Positions 1-7,429 of a DNA stretch of 9,498 nt are shown here, in pieces; the first letter of the stretch is position 1; each line of letters starts with the position of its first letter. Under the pieces are notes generated by a model. The model made no database searches, was not told the DNA's origin, and saw nothing but the letters and a program-made list of their open reading frames with translations. The translations under genes and the position numbers were made by a program. The DNA is from Rhodococcus_G sp042754225 (GTDB lineage: Bacteria > Actinomycetota > Actinomycetes > Mycobacteriales > Mycobacteriaceae), in the NCBI RefSeq assembly GCF_042754225.1, contig NZ_JBHZAH010000158.1, positions 1 through 9,498 of the forward strand, read 5' to 3'.

Positions 1-41
1 GAACAAACACAGGCGCCACCGCGGAAGCGGTGGCGCCTGTG
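1..41 (-). terminator. Intrinsic terminator after pdxS
   Basis: A perfect 15-bp inverted repeat (8-22 with 27-41) encloses a four-base loop at 23-26. Read on the minus strand, the GC-rich stem is followed directly by TTTGTTC (bases 7 to 1), a U-rich tail. It lies 17 bases past the pdxS stop codon. This is a classical Rho-independent terminator and should end the pdxS transcript. The tail may continue beyond the window edge. Confidence 0.9.
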
Positions 42-58
42 CGCTCAGTACGTTCGAG

Positions 59-961
59 TCACCAGCCGCGCTCGGCGAGGCGGTGCGGCTGCGGGATCTC
101 GTCGACGTTGATGCCGACCATCGCCTCGCCGAGGCCGCGCGAGACCTTCGCCAGCACGTCCGGGTCGTCGAAGAAGGTGGTGGCCTTCACGATCGCGGCG
201 GCCCGCTCCGCCGGGTTGCCCGACTTGAAGATGCCCGAACCGACGAACACGCCCTCGGCGCCGAGCTGCATCATCATCGCCGCGTCGGCCGGGGTGGCGA
301 TGCCACCCGCGGTGAACAGCGTGACCGGCAGCTTGCCCTCCTTCGCGATCTCGACGACCAGCTCGTACGGCGCCTGCAGCTCCTTGGCCGCGACGTACAG
401 CTCGTCCTCGCTCATCGACCCGAGGCGGCGGATCTCCGCGCCGAGAGTGCGCATGTGCGTGGTCGCGTTCGAGACGTCACCGGTGCCGGCCTCGCCCTTG
501 GACCGAATCATGGCCGCGCCCTCGGTGATTCGACGCAGCGCCTCGCCGAGGTTGGTGGCACCGCAGACGAACGGGACGGTGAACTTCCACTTGTCGATGT
601 GGTTCGCGTAGTCGGCCGGGGTGAGCACCTCGGACTCGTCGATGTAGTCGACGCCGAGGGACTGCAGGATCTGCGCCTCCACGAAGTGACCGATGCGAGC
701 CTTGGCCATCACCGGGATCGACACCGCGGAGATGATGCCGTCGATCATGTCGGGATCCGACATGCGCGAGACGCCGCCCTGCGCACGGATGTCCGCGGGG
801 ACCCGCTCGAGGGCCATGACGGCGACGGCGCCGGCGTCCTCGGCGATCTTCGCCTGGTCGGGGGTGACGACGTCCATGATGACGCCGCCCTTGAGCATCT
901 CGGCCATCCCCCTCTTGACGCGGGCGGTGCCGGTGGTGGGGGCGGTATCAGGGGTGCTCAC
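59..961 (-). CDS. pdxS: Pyridoxal 5'-phosphate synthase, synthase subunit PdxS
   Basis: PdxS (Pdx1/SNZ family) builds PLP from ribose 5-phosphate, glyceraldehyde 3-phosphate and ammonia supplied by the glutaminase PdxT; it is a cytoplasmic (beta/alpha)8 barrel. The product is 300 aa, the usual family length, and intact. Counting from the GTG start, the N-terminal helix has RVKRGMAEMLKGG, the first Schiff-base lysine is K87 in VMAKARIGH, the second is K155 in RSKGEAGTGD, and the phosphate loop is FVGSGIFKSGNP near the C-terminus. I chose the GTG at 961 because GGAG lies six bases before it. An ATG at 973 would add four residues (MEFA) but has only a weak AGG upstream. The gene is followed at once by a strong terminator, so no pdxT is seen in its transcript. 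Confidence 0.95.
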   Translation of the reverse strand: MSTPDTAPTTGTARVKRGMAEMLKGGVIMDVVTPDQAKIAEDAGAVAVMALERVPADIRAQGGVSRMSDPDMIDGIISAVSIPVMAKARIGHFVEAQILQSLGVDYIDESEVLTPADYANHIDKWKFTVPFVCGATNLGEALRRITEGAAMIRSKGEAGTGDVSNATTHMRTLGAEIRRLGSMSEDELYVAAKELQAPYELVVEIAKEGKLPVTLFTAGGIATPADAAMMMQLGAEGVFVGSGIFKSGNPAERAAAIVKATTFFDDPDVLAKVSRGLGEAMVGINVDEIPQPHRLAERGW

Positions 962-967
962 GGCAAA

Positions 968-971
968 CTCC
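968..971 (-). promoter_or_regulatory. Ribosome binding site favouring the GTG start of pdxS
   Basis: GGAG on the minus strand, six bases before the GTG at 961-959. It overlaps the alternative ATG at 973-971, which makes that upstream start less likely. Confidence 0.55.
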
Positions 972-1003
972 ATCAGTAGAGACCTGTACGGGGAACTCTT
1001 TCA

Positions 1004-1009
1004 ATTCTA
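1004..1009 (-). promoter_or_regulatory. Candidate -10 box of the pdxS promoter
   Basis: TAGAAT on the minus strand fits the actinobacterial TANNNT -10 consensus and lies 42 bases upstream of the GTG start of pdxS, in the gap after the Nudix gene. No convincing -35 is present at 16-18 bases spacing; that position instead overlaps a GC palindrome. A separate promoter makes sense because the gap here (78 bases) is the only one between 59 and 7420. Confidence 0.45.
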
Positions 1010-1015
1010 GGACGA

Positions 1016-1029
1016 GGCGGCGCGCCGCC
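1016..1029. repeat. 14-bp perfect GC palindrome between the Nudix gene and pdxS
   Basis: GGCGGCGCGCCGCC is a perfect palindrome that begins just downstream of the Nudix stop codon and just upstream of the pdxS -10 candidate. As RNA it could form a 5-bp hairpin with a CGCG loop, but no U-tract follows on either strand. It could be a weak U-less terminator for the six-gene operon, a protein-binding site at the pdxS promoter, or chance in GC-rich DNA. Confidence 0.4.
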
Positions 1030-1039
1030 GATCGACCGG

Positions 1040-2095
1040 TCAGCGAATGGAGCGGACCTCGGGCTCGACGCGCCGCGCGACGACCACCTTCGCCTCGTCG
1101 ACCAGGTCTGGCAGGTCCTCGGGATACACCGTCTCGCCGGACCCGGCGATCGCCCGCATGTCGGCGGCCGTGCACCAGCGGTGCCCGGTGATCGCTCGGC
1201 GCTCGAGTTCGGTGAAACCGTTGCGCTGCGGTTCGAACCCGTTGGTCTGCAACGCGAAGAACAGTTCCTCGGAGCGGATCAGGTCGCCGTCGTACGGGAA
1301 CACCGCCACTCGACGCCACATCGGCCCACGCAGGTCCGCAGCATCGACGGAAAGACCGGTCTCCTCACGAATCTCGCGTACCGCCGCGTCCCGCAGGCTC
1401 TCCCCCCGCTCCACCCCGCCGCCGATGGTGAACCAGAAATGGACGTCCGGGATCTGCGGATCGTGACCACGCAGCAGCAGGACCCGTCCACGGTCGTCGA
1501 TCAGGACCACGCGCGAGGAGGTGCGCATCTCGTCGACGTCGAGCCCGGCCCCCGCGGACGGTGTGGTCCGCTCGGCGATCTCGAAGTACGTCGGCAGCGG
1601 CGCGGTGCCGCCCAGATGCAGCCAGCGCACCGGTCGGCGGGTGCGCAGCGCCAAGGTGTCCCGGACGGCGTCGTTGTGGAACCGGCGGGCGATCAGCACC
1701 CGAGCCTCGGAGTCGGCGAGTTCCGCGACCAGCTGCGGCGCGAGCGCCACCGGCGGCACCGCGGACAGCGCCGCGGACAGCGCGTTCTCCGCGGTCTCGC
1801 GGTGCGCGCGATCCGCCCGCTCGGCCTGATCAGCCAACGCGGCCAGTCGCTTTCCGTCCGTCTGCACTGCGGGCGCGGTACCGAACGCGTACCCGGTCGG
1901 CACCAACGCCGCCGCGACCGCCCGCGCGACAACCGCGCGCCGCGCCAGGGAGGCGTCCAGCGACTGCCAAGACAGGTCCGAGCGCACGTGCAGCCGGTCG
2001 AGCCGGTTGGCAGTGCCGTAGGCCCAGACACCGATCGCCACGACCAGCGCGGCTACCAGCGCGAGAACGAGGATCGTGGTGGCGGAGAAGGTCAC
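1040..2095 (-). CDS. Membrane-anchored Nudix hydrolase with LemA-like N-terminal domain
   Basis: The 351-aa product has three parts. Residues 6-26 form one hydrophobic membrane segment. Residues about 28-175 are helical and read like a LemA domain: NRLDRLHVRSDLSWQSLDAS, then ARR, and later SEARVLIARRFHNDAV and a terminal PLPTYFEIAE. Residues about 190-345 are a Nudix fold whose box (226-248) matches GX5EX7REUXEEXGU exactly, ending REIREETGL, so hydrolysis of a nucleoside diphosphate-linked substrate is expected; the substrate is unknown. Length and place match Rv2609c of M. tuberculosis. The GTG start overlaps the pimA stop as GTGA and has GGAGG seven bases upstream. It is the last gene of the operon. 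The Nudix call is firm; the LemA assignment is from pattern recognition only. Confidence 0.88.
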   Translation of the reverse strand: MTFSATTILVLALVAALVVAIGVWAYGTANRLDRLHVRSDLSWQSLDASLARRAVVARAVAAALVPTGYAFGTAPAVQTDGKRLAALADQAERADRAHRETAENALSAALSAVPPVALAPQLVAELADSEARVLIARRFHNDAVRDTLALRTRRPVRWLHLGGTAPLPTYFEIAERTTPSAGAGLDVDEMRTSSRVVLIDDRGRVLLLRGHDPQIPDVHFWFTIGGGVERGESLRDAAVREIREETGLSVDAADLRGPMWRRVAVFPYDGDLIRSEELFFALQTNGFEPQRNGFTELERRAITGHRWCTAADMRAIAGSGETVYPEDLPDLVDEAKVVVARRVEPEVRSIR

Positions 2096-3222
2096 GACCG
2101 CGCCTCCACCCGCACGCCCTGCGCACCGACCGTCACCGTCTCGTAGACGCGCAGAATCTGTTCCGCGACGACCGGCCAGTCGTACTCGGCGACCACCTCG
2201 GTGGCGGTGTCGATCAGCGCCCGCCTGCGATCGGGATCGCTGAGCAGGGCGTCGAGCGCGCCGGCGAGGGCGTCCGAGTCCCCGACCGGTACGAGCATGC
2301 CCGCGGTGCCGTCCCGCAGCACGCGACGGAACGCGTCGAGTTCGCTCGCCACCACCGGGGTGCGGGCGGCCATCGCCTCGACGAGCACGATGCCGAAACT
2401 CTCGCCGCCGAGGTTCGGCGCGCAGTACACGTCCGCACTGCGCAGCGCGGACGCCTTCTCCTCGTCGGTGACCTGACCGAGCAGTCGCAGGTGTTTCGCG
2501 TAGCGGCCGGCGTCCTTGCGAAGTTTGTCCTCGTCCCCGCGCCCGACCACCAGCACCTCGAGCTCGGGGTGCCGTGCGACCAGCGTGGGCAACGCGTCGA
2601 GCAGCACAGCCATCCCCTTGCGGGGTTCGTCGTACCGACCGAGGAACAGCACGGTGCCACCCGCGCGCGGATACCCCTCCAGCGCGGCGGCGCTCACGAA
2701 CGCCGAGACGTCGACTCCGTTCGGGATCTCGACGGCGTCGGAGCCGAGCGATTCCACCTGCCAGCGCCGGGCCAGTTCCGAGACCGCGATGCGTCCGCTG
2801 ATCTTCTCCAGGTAGGGCTGCAGCACGCCCTGAAAGGTGCTCAGCACCAACGACTTCGTGGTCGAGGTGTGGAAGGTCGCGACGATCGGCCCCTCGGCGA
2901 TCTTCATCGCCAGCATGGACAGGCTGGGCGCGTTCGGCTCGTGGATGTGCAGCACGTCGAAGTCGTTCTCGGCGATCCACCGGCGCACCCGCGCGTAGGA
3001 CACCGGTCCGAAGGTCAGCCGGGCCACCGAGCCGTTGTACGGGATCGCCACCGCGCGACCGGCGGACACGACGAAGTCCGGCAGCTCGGTGCCCTCCGAG
3101 GCCGGCGCAAGCACGCTCACCCGGTGGCCGCGTTCGATGAGCACCTGCGCGAGCTCGACGACGTGGGCCTGGACACCGCCCGGTACGTCGAACGAGTACG
3201 GGCAGACCATGCCGATCTTCAT
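2092..3222 (-). CDS. pimA: Phosphatidylinositol mannosyltransferase PimA (GT4)
   Basis: PimA transfers mannose from GDP-mannose to the 2-position of inositol in phosphatidylinositol on the cytoplasmic face of the membrane, the first committed step of PIM synthesis. The 376-aa product is a full-length GT-B enzyme. The N-terminal domain opens KIGMVCPYSFDVPGGVQAH with G16 of the glycine loop, and HTSTTK holds H118. The C-terminal donor-binding domain has GRYDEPRKG (R196, K202) and GGESFGIVLVEAM (E274). As I recall, these numbers equal those of the key residues in M. smegmatis PimA. The ATG directly follows the patA TAG with no gap, with GGAG six bases upstream. One oddity is R287 in EAMAART, where relatives usually have glycine. 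Confidence 0.95.
   Translation of the reverse strand: MKIGMVCPYSFDVPGGVQAHVVELAQVLIERGHRVSVLAPASEGTELPDFVVSAGRAVAIPYNGSVARLTFGPVSYARVRRWIAENDFDVLHIHEPNAPSLSMLAMKIAEGPIVATFHTSTTKSLVLSTFQGVLQPYLEKISGRIAVSELARRWQVESLGSDAVEIPNGVDVSAFVSAAALEGYPRAGGTVLFLGRYDEPRKGMAVLLDALPTLVARHPELEVLVVGRGDEDKLRKDAGRYAKHLRLLGQVTDEEKASALRSADVYCAPNLGGESFGIVLVEAMAARTPVVASELDAFRRVLRDGTAGMLVPVGDSDALAGALDALLSDPDRRRALIDTATEVVAEYDWPVVAEQILRVYETVTVGAQGVRVEARS
2103..2107 (-). promoter_or_regulatory. Ribosome binding site of the Nudix gene
   Basis: GGAGG on the minus strand, inside the 3' end of pimA and seven bases before the GTG at 2095-2093. It is the strongest Shine-Dalgarno match in the operon and fixes the overlapping GTG as the start. 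Confidence 0.65.
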
Positions 3223-4143
3223 CTACGACTCCATTCGCGCGAGCCGTGCCTGCGACAGGTCGGCCCGCCACAGGGGCTGCAGCATGTGCCAGTCCGCCGG
3301 GTGCGCCGCGATGTTCACGGCGAACCGGTCCGCCAGCGCCTGGGTGGCAGGCCCGATCCCGCCGGAGGTGTCGATCGGCGGATCGACCTGGAAGCCCCAG
3401 TCCTCGCCGTCGAAGTAGCAGTGCACCGGGAGCAGCGCGGCGCCGGTGTCGATGGCGAGCTTCGCGGGCCCGGCAGGCATCCGCGTCGGTTCACCGAAGA
3501 ACGTCACGGGTACACCGCGTTTGGCGAGATCGCGCTCGCCGAGCAGGCACACCACCTGATTCTCGCGGAGCCGAGCGGCCAGCTGCTCGAACGGCGGCGC
3601 CTCTCCCCCGCTCAGCGGGAAGATCTCGAAGCCGAGGCTCTCCCGGTACGCGACGAATCGCTGATACAGCGATTCGGGCTTGAGCCGCTCGGCGACGGTG
3701 GCGAACCGGCCGTGCCGCTGCACCAGCCACACGCCCGCCATGTCCCAGTTCCCGCTGTGCGGCAGCGCGAGGACCACCCCGCGCCCCGCGGCGAGGCCGG
3801 CCTCCAGATTCTCCTGGCCGTGCACGCGCGAGTCGAGGCGTCGGCCGAGTTCGACCTGGTCCATCGACGGCAGCCGGAACGCCTCCCGCCAGTACCTCGC
3901 ATAGGAGCGCAGCGATGCCCGGACGAGCTCGTCGGGCACCTGGTCGGCCGGCACGCCGACCACGCGGGCGAGGTTGCGGCGCAGCTGATCCGGGCCGCCG
4001 CCGCGCCTCGCGGCGAAATCTGCGCCGGCATCGAAGAGACCGGTGGCGACCCGCTCGGGCAGCGCCCGGACCAGCCGCCAGCCGGCGGCGTAGCCGAGGT
4101 CGGTGACGCGTTCGGCCCATGTCGTGTGCGGTGCCCGGCTCAC
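3223..4143 (-). CDS. patA: Phosphatidylinositol mannoside acyltransferase PatA
   Basis: PatA moves a palmitoyl group from acyl-CoA to the 6-position of the mannose that PimA attached, giving acylated PIM1/PIM2 at the inner face of the membrane. The 306-aa product belongs to the LpxL/HtrB-like acyltransferases. The catalytic HX4D motif is HSGNWD (H129, D134) and the nearby acid is E203 in LLGERDL, corresponding to the His/Glu pair known in mycobacterial PatA. Other family blocks are AERLKPESLYQRF (151-163), FFGEPTRMPAGPAKLA (215-230) and AAHPADWHMLQPLW near the end. No signal peptide is seen. The GTG start at 4143 overlaps the pgsA TGA as GTGA, with GGAGAGG ten bases upstream. The stop TAG abuts the pimA ATG. 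Confidence 0.94.
   Translation of the reverse strand: MSRAPHTTWAERVTDLGYAAGWRLVRALPERVATGLFDAGADFAARRGGGPDQLRRNLARVVGVPADQVPDELVRASLRSYARYWREAFRLPSMDQVELGRRLDSRVHGQENLEAGLAAGRGVVLALPHSGNWDMAGVWLVQRHGRFATVAERLKPESLYQRFVAYRESLGFEIFPLSGGEAPPFEQLAARLRENQVVCLLGERDLAKRGVPVTFFGEPTRMPAGPAKLAIDTGAALLPVHCYFDGEDWGFQVDPPIDTSGGIGPATQALADRFAVNIAAHPADWHMLQPLWRADLSQARLARMES
3229..3232 (-). promoter_or_regulatory. Ribosome binding site of pimA
   Basis: GGAG on the minus strand within the last codons of patA, six bases before the pimA ATG. It supports this start and independent initiation as well as coupling to patA termination. Confidence 0.6.
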
Positions 4144-4811
4144 GAAGTCGGATCCTCTCCCGCGGGCGCGGCCGTCGGCAGCAATTCCCGCGCGCCGGGC
4201 GAGTTGCGCACCGCCAGCACCCGCTGGAAGACCGTGATCACACTCGCCACGGCGAGGACCCACATCGCCAGGTAGACGGCCCATTCGAGCCACCCGATGC
4301 CGAAATGTCCGGCGATTCCGGTCAGGCCGGCGCCGACCAGGACGATGATCAGCCGGTCCGGCCGCTCGATCAGACCCCCGTCGGCCGAGAGCCCGCTCGC
4401 CTCGGCCCTGGCCTTCGCGTACGAGATCACCTGCGAGGTGACGAGGCAGATCAGCGTCGCGATCAGCAGCGACTTGCTGTTCTCGTGGTAGATCGCCCAC
4501 CAGGCGAGTCCGGCGAAGATTGCGCCGTCGGCGATTCGGTCGCAGGTCGCGTCGAGGACTGCGCCGTAGCGGGTTCCACCGCCCCTCGCCCGTGCCATCG
4601 CCCCGTCCAGCATGTCGAACATGACGAAGAACCAGATGAGTATCGTGCCCCAGAACAGATGCCCGGACGGGAAGAGCGTCACCGCGCCCGCGACGCTGGC
4701 GACGGTGCCGAACACCGTCACCGCGTCGGGGGTCAGGCCGGTCTTCACGAGCGCCCGGCCCAACGGCGCGGTCGCCTTCGAGACCGAGGCACGCCCGAGA
4801 ATGCTCAGCAC
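4140..4811 (-). CDS. pgsA: Phosphatidylinositol phosphate synthase (CDP-alcohol phosphatidyltransferase)
   Basis: The enzyme joins CDP-diacylglycerol and inositol 1-phosphate into phosphatidylinositol phosphate, which after dephosphorylation is the PimA acceptor. The 223-aa integral membrane protein has the full CDP-alcohol phosphotransferase signature DX2DGX2ARX8GX3DX3D at residues 66-91 (D66, D69, D87, D91). Several hydrophobic helices are visible, for example around 31-45, 51-65, 113-130, 153-170 and 172-196. SGLSADGGLIERPDRL resembles the conserved cytoplasmic loop of mycobacterial PgsA1. The start is a GTG directly after the TAG of the HIT gene, with a G-rich stretch (GGGGG) upstream. 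The stop overlaps patA. The inositol-phosphate acceptor, rather than glycerol phosphate, is inferred from the close match to Rv2612c and the PIM neighbours. Confidence 0.93.
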   Translation of the reverse strand: MLSILGRASVSKATAPLGRALVKTGLTPDAVTVFGTVASVAGAVTLFPSGHLFWGTILIWFFVMFDMLDGAMARARGGGTRYGAVLDATCDRIADGAIFAGLAWWAIYHENSKSLLIATLICLVTSQVISYAKARAEASGLSADGGLIERPDRLIIVLVGAGLTGIAGHFGIGWLEWAVYLAMWVLAVASVITVFQRVLAVRNSPGARELLPTAAPAGEDPTS

Positions 4812-5372
4812 CTACCGGCCCCCGTCTTCCCAGGCGGCCGACAGCAGCGCCCGAGTCTCGCGCAGCAACTGCGGCATCACCTTCGCGCCACCGACCACCG
4901 TGATGAAGTTCGCGTCGCCACCCCATCGCGGGACGATGTGCTGATGCAGGTGCTCCGCGAGCGAACCACCAGCCGCCGCACCGAGATTGAGCCCGACGTT
5001 GAACCCGTCCGGCCGCGACACACGCTTGATCACGCGGATCGCCTGCTGGGTGAAGGCCATCAGCTCACCCGACTCCTCCGGCGTGAGGTCCTCGAGCGCC
5101 GCGACCCGCCGGTACGGCACCACCATCATGTGCCCCGGGTTGTACGGGTACAGGTTGAGCACCGCGTACACGTGGTCGCCGCGCGCGACGATCAGGCCTT
5201 CCTCGTCGCTCATCTTCGGGATCGCCGTGAACGGCCCCTCACCGGCCTCGGCGGCCTTCGGCGTCTCGGCGATGTAGGACATCCGATGCGGCGACCACAG
5301 CCGCTGCAGCCGGTCCGGGTCGCCGGGACCGGTGTCCACCAACGACTCCGGGGGCGTGGCGTCCTCGGTCAT
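4812..5372 (-). CDS. HIT-family protein, probable Ap4A phosphorylase
   Basis: The 186-aa product carries the histidine triad HLHQHIV at residues 141-147, followed by PRWGGDANF, as in the M. tuberculosis homologue Rv2613c. That protein is a diadenosine tetraphosphate phosphorylase, which splits Ap4A with phosphate into ATP and ADP. Other HIT-fold segments are YAVLNLYPYNPGHMMVVPYR (69-88) and FNVGLNLGAAAG (124-135). A short polar N-terminal extension precedes the fold. The ATG overlaps the thrS stop as ATGA; the upstream Shine-Dalgarno is weak, so translation probably depends on thrS. A role in clearing Ap4A formed by ThrS is an inference. Phosphorylase rather than hydrolase activity rests on remembered family identity. 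Confidence 0.9.
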   Translation of the reverse strand: MTEDATPPESLVDTGPGDPDRLQRLWSPHRMSYIAETPKAAEAGEGPFTAIPKMSDEEGLIVARGDHVYAVLNLYPYNPGHMMVVPYRRVAALEDLTPEESGELMAFTQQAIRVIKRVSRPDGFNVGLNLGAAAGGSLAEHLHQHIVPRWGGDANFITVVGGAKVMPQLLRETRALLSAAWEDGGR

Positions 5373-7420
5373 TGCAGACCGCCGAGCAGTTCGGCCGTGG
5401 GCGAGGCGTTCTCGCGCCGCGCGATCCAGCCGGTGATCGCCTCGACCGCGGCGTCCACCGGAATGCCGTTGATCTGGGTTCCGTCGCGGAACCGGAAGCT
5501 CACCGCGCCGGCCTCGACGTCCCGCTCGCCGGCGAGCAGCATGAACGGCACCTTCTGGGTGGTGTGGTTGCGGATCTTCTTCTGCATCCGGTCGTCGCTG
5601 ACGTCGACCTCGGCGCGCACCCCCGCCGATTTCAGCTTGCCGACCACGTCGAACAGGTGCGCCTCGAAGGCCTCGGCGACGGGGATGCCCACGACCTGCA
5701 CCGGCGCCAGCCACGCCGGGAACGCGCCGGCGTAGTGCTCGGTGAGCACACCGAAGAACCGTTCGATGGACCCGAACAGGGCGCGGTGGATCATCACCGG
5801 CTGGTGCTTGGCACCGTCGGACCCGGTGTACTCGAGCTCGAAGCGCTCGGGCTGGTTGAAGTCGAGCTGGATGGTCGACATCTGCCAGCTGCGCCCCAGC
5901 GCGTCCTGCACCTGCACGGAAATCTTGGGGCCGTAGAACGCGGCGCCGCCCGGGTCCGGGATCAGGGTCAGGCCGGACGCCTCGGCGACCTCGGCGAGGG
6001 TGTTGGTCGCTTCTTCCCAGGTCGCGTCGTCGCCGACGTACTTGTCGGGGTTCTTGGTGGACAGCTCGAGGTAATAGTCGTCGAGGCCGTAGTCCTTGAG
6101 CAAGCCGAGCACGAAGTTCAGCGTGCGGGTGAGCTCGTCACGCATGTCCTCGCGCGTGGTGTAGATGTGCGCGTCGTCCTGGGTCATGCCACGCACACGG
6201 GTCAGACCGTGCACGACACCGGACTTCTCGTAGCGGTAGACCGAGCCGAACTCGAACAGCCGCAGCGGAAGTTCCCGGTACGAACGCCCGCGGGTGCGGA
6301 AGATCAGATTGTGCATCGGGCAGTTCATCGGCTTGAGGAAGTATTCCTGGCCCGGCTTGCGCACGGTGCCGTCCTCGTTCAGTTCCTCGTCGATGTGCAT
6401 CGCCGGGAACATGCCGTCCCGGTACCAGTCCAGGTGCCCGGAGACCTCGTACAGGTGCCCCTTGGTGATGTGCGGGGTGTTGACGAACTCGTACCCCTCC
6501 TCGACATGCCGCTGACGCGAGTAGTTCTCCATCTCCTGGCGGATGATGCCGCCCTTGGGGTGGAACACCGGCAGTCCGGAGCCGAGTTCGTCGGGGAAGC
6601 TGAACAAGTCAAGCTCGGCACCGACCTTGCGGTGGTCCCGCCGCTCGGCCTCGGCCAGCAGTTCCATGTGCTTGTCGAGCGCCTCGGACGACTCCCAGGC
6701 GGTGCCGTAGATGCGCTGCAGGTCCTCGCGATTCTGGTCACCGCGCCAGTAGGCGGCCGAGCTACGGGTCAGCTTGAACGCCGGAATGTGCTTGGTGGTG
6801 GGGATGTGCGGGCCGCGGCACAGGTCGCCCCAGATCCGCTCTCCCGTGCGCGGGTCGAGGTTGTCGTAGATGGTGAGCTCGTTGCCGCCGACCTCCATGA
6901 CCTCGGGGTCGTCGATTCCCGACTTGTCGTCGATGAGCTCGAGCTTGAACGGCTCGTTCGCGAGTTCCACCCGCGCGTCCTCGATGTTCTCCACCACGCG
7001 ACGCGAAAAGCGTTGTGAGCCCTTGACGATCTGCTTCATCCGCTTCTCGAGGCGGGTCAGATCCTCGGGGGTGAACGGCTCGGCGACCCGGAAGTCGTAG
7101 TAGAAGCCGTCCTTGATCGGCGGGCCGATGCCCAGCTTGGCGGCCGGGAACTCGGCCTGCACGGCCTGCGCCAGCACGTGCGCGCAGGAGTGCCGGATCA
7201 CCATGCGGCCGTCCGCGGTGTCGGCCGCGACGGCCTCCACCTCCACGTCGTCTTCGGGAATCCACGACAGGTCCTTGAGGTTGCCCTCGGCGTCGCGAAC
7301 GACGACGATCGCGTCGGCGCCCTTGCCGGTCAGCCCGGCCTCGCGAACCGCCGTGCCGGCGGTAGTCCCCGCATGCACCCGGACGCGGGCGGCTGGGGCT
7401 ACTGATGCAGGCGTGGTCAC
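5369..7420 (-). CDS. thrS: Threonyl-tRNA synthetase
   Basis: ThrS charges tRNA-Thr with threonine in the cytoplasm. The 683-aa product is full length with the normal order: an N-terminal TGS domain (about 10-66), the editing domain with HSCAH (H77, H81) and CRGPH (C201, H205), the class II catalytic core, and the C-terminal anticodon-binding domain (about 575-670). The zinc ligands are C367 in PMNCPMH, H418 in DDAHIY and H545 in MIHRAL, each 33-34 positions beyond the E. coli C334, H385 and H511. Motif 2 is around RLFEFGSVYRYE, and motif 3 follows H545. The start is a GTG with GAGGAG nine bases upstream. It heads the six-gene operon and its TGA overlaps the HIT gene. Confidence 0.97.
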   Translation of the reverse strand: MTTPASVAPAARVRVHAGTTAGTAVREAGLTGKGADAIVVVRDAEGNLKDLSWIPEDDVEVEAVAADTADGRMVIRHSCAHVLAQAVQAEFPAAKLGIGPPIKDGFYYDFRVAEPFTPEDLTRLEKRMKQIVKGSQRFSRRVVENIEDARVELANEPFKLELIDDKSGIDDPEVMEVGGNELTIYDNLDPRTGERIWGDLCRGPHIPTTKHIPAFKLTRSSAAYWRGDQNREDLQRIYGTAWESSEALDKHMELLAEAERRDHRKVGAELDLFSFPDELGSGLPVFHPKGGIIRQEMENYSRQRHVEEGYEFVNTPHITKGHLYEVSGHLDWYRDGMFPAMHIDEELNEDGTVRKPGQEYFLKPMNCPMHNLIFRTRGRSYRELPLRLFEFGSVYRYEKSGVVHGLTRVRGMTQDDAHIYTTREDMRDELTRTLNFVLGLLKDYGLDDYYLELSTKNPDKYVGDDATWEEATNTLAEVAEASGLTLIPDPGGAAFYGPKISVQVQDALGRSWQMSTIQLDFNQPERFELEYTGSDGAKHQPVMIHRALFGSIERFFGVLTEHYAGAFPAWLAPVQVVGIPVAEAFEAHLFDVVGKLKSAGVRAEVDVSDDRMQKKIRNHTTQKVPFMLLAGERDVEAGAVSFRFRDGTQINGIPVDAAVEAITGWIARRENASPTAELLGGLQ

Positions 7421-7429
7421 GGCGATGTG

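Noticed and set aside
1561..4275. A 904-codon open frame on the plus strand opposite the Nudix gene, pimA and patA.
   Set aside because: It is antisense to three well-supported genes, has no recognisable domain, is rich in Arg, Pro and Ala, and follows from GC-rich third positions on the coding strand.
4119..5735. A 538-codon plus-strand open frame opposite pgsA, the HIT gene and the thrS 3' end.
   Set aside because: It crosses three genes on the opposite strand and has no family signal.
5372..7018. A 548-codon plus-strand open frame opposite thrS.
   Set aside because: It is the complement of a certain thrS gene; composition and lack of motifs mark it as a shadow.
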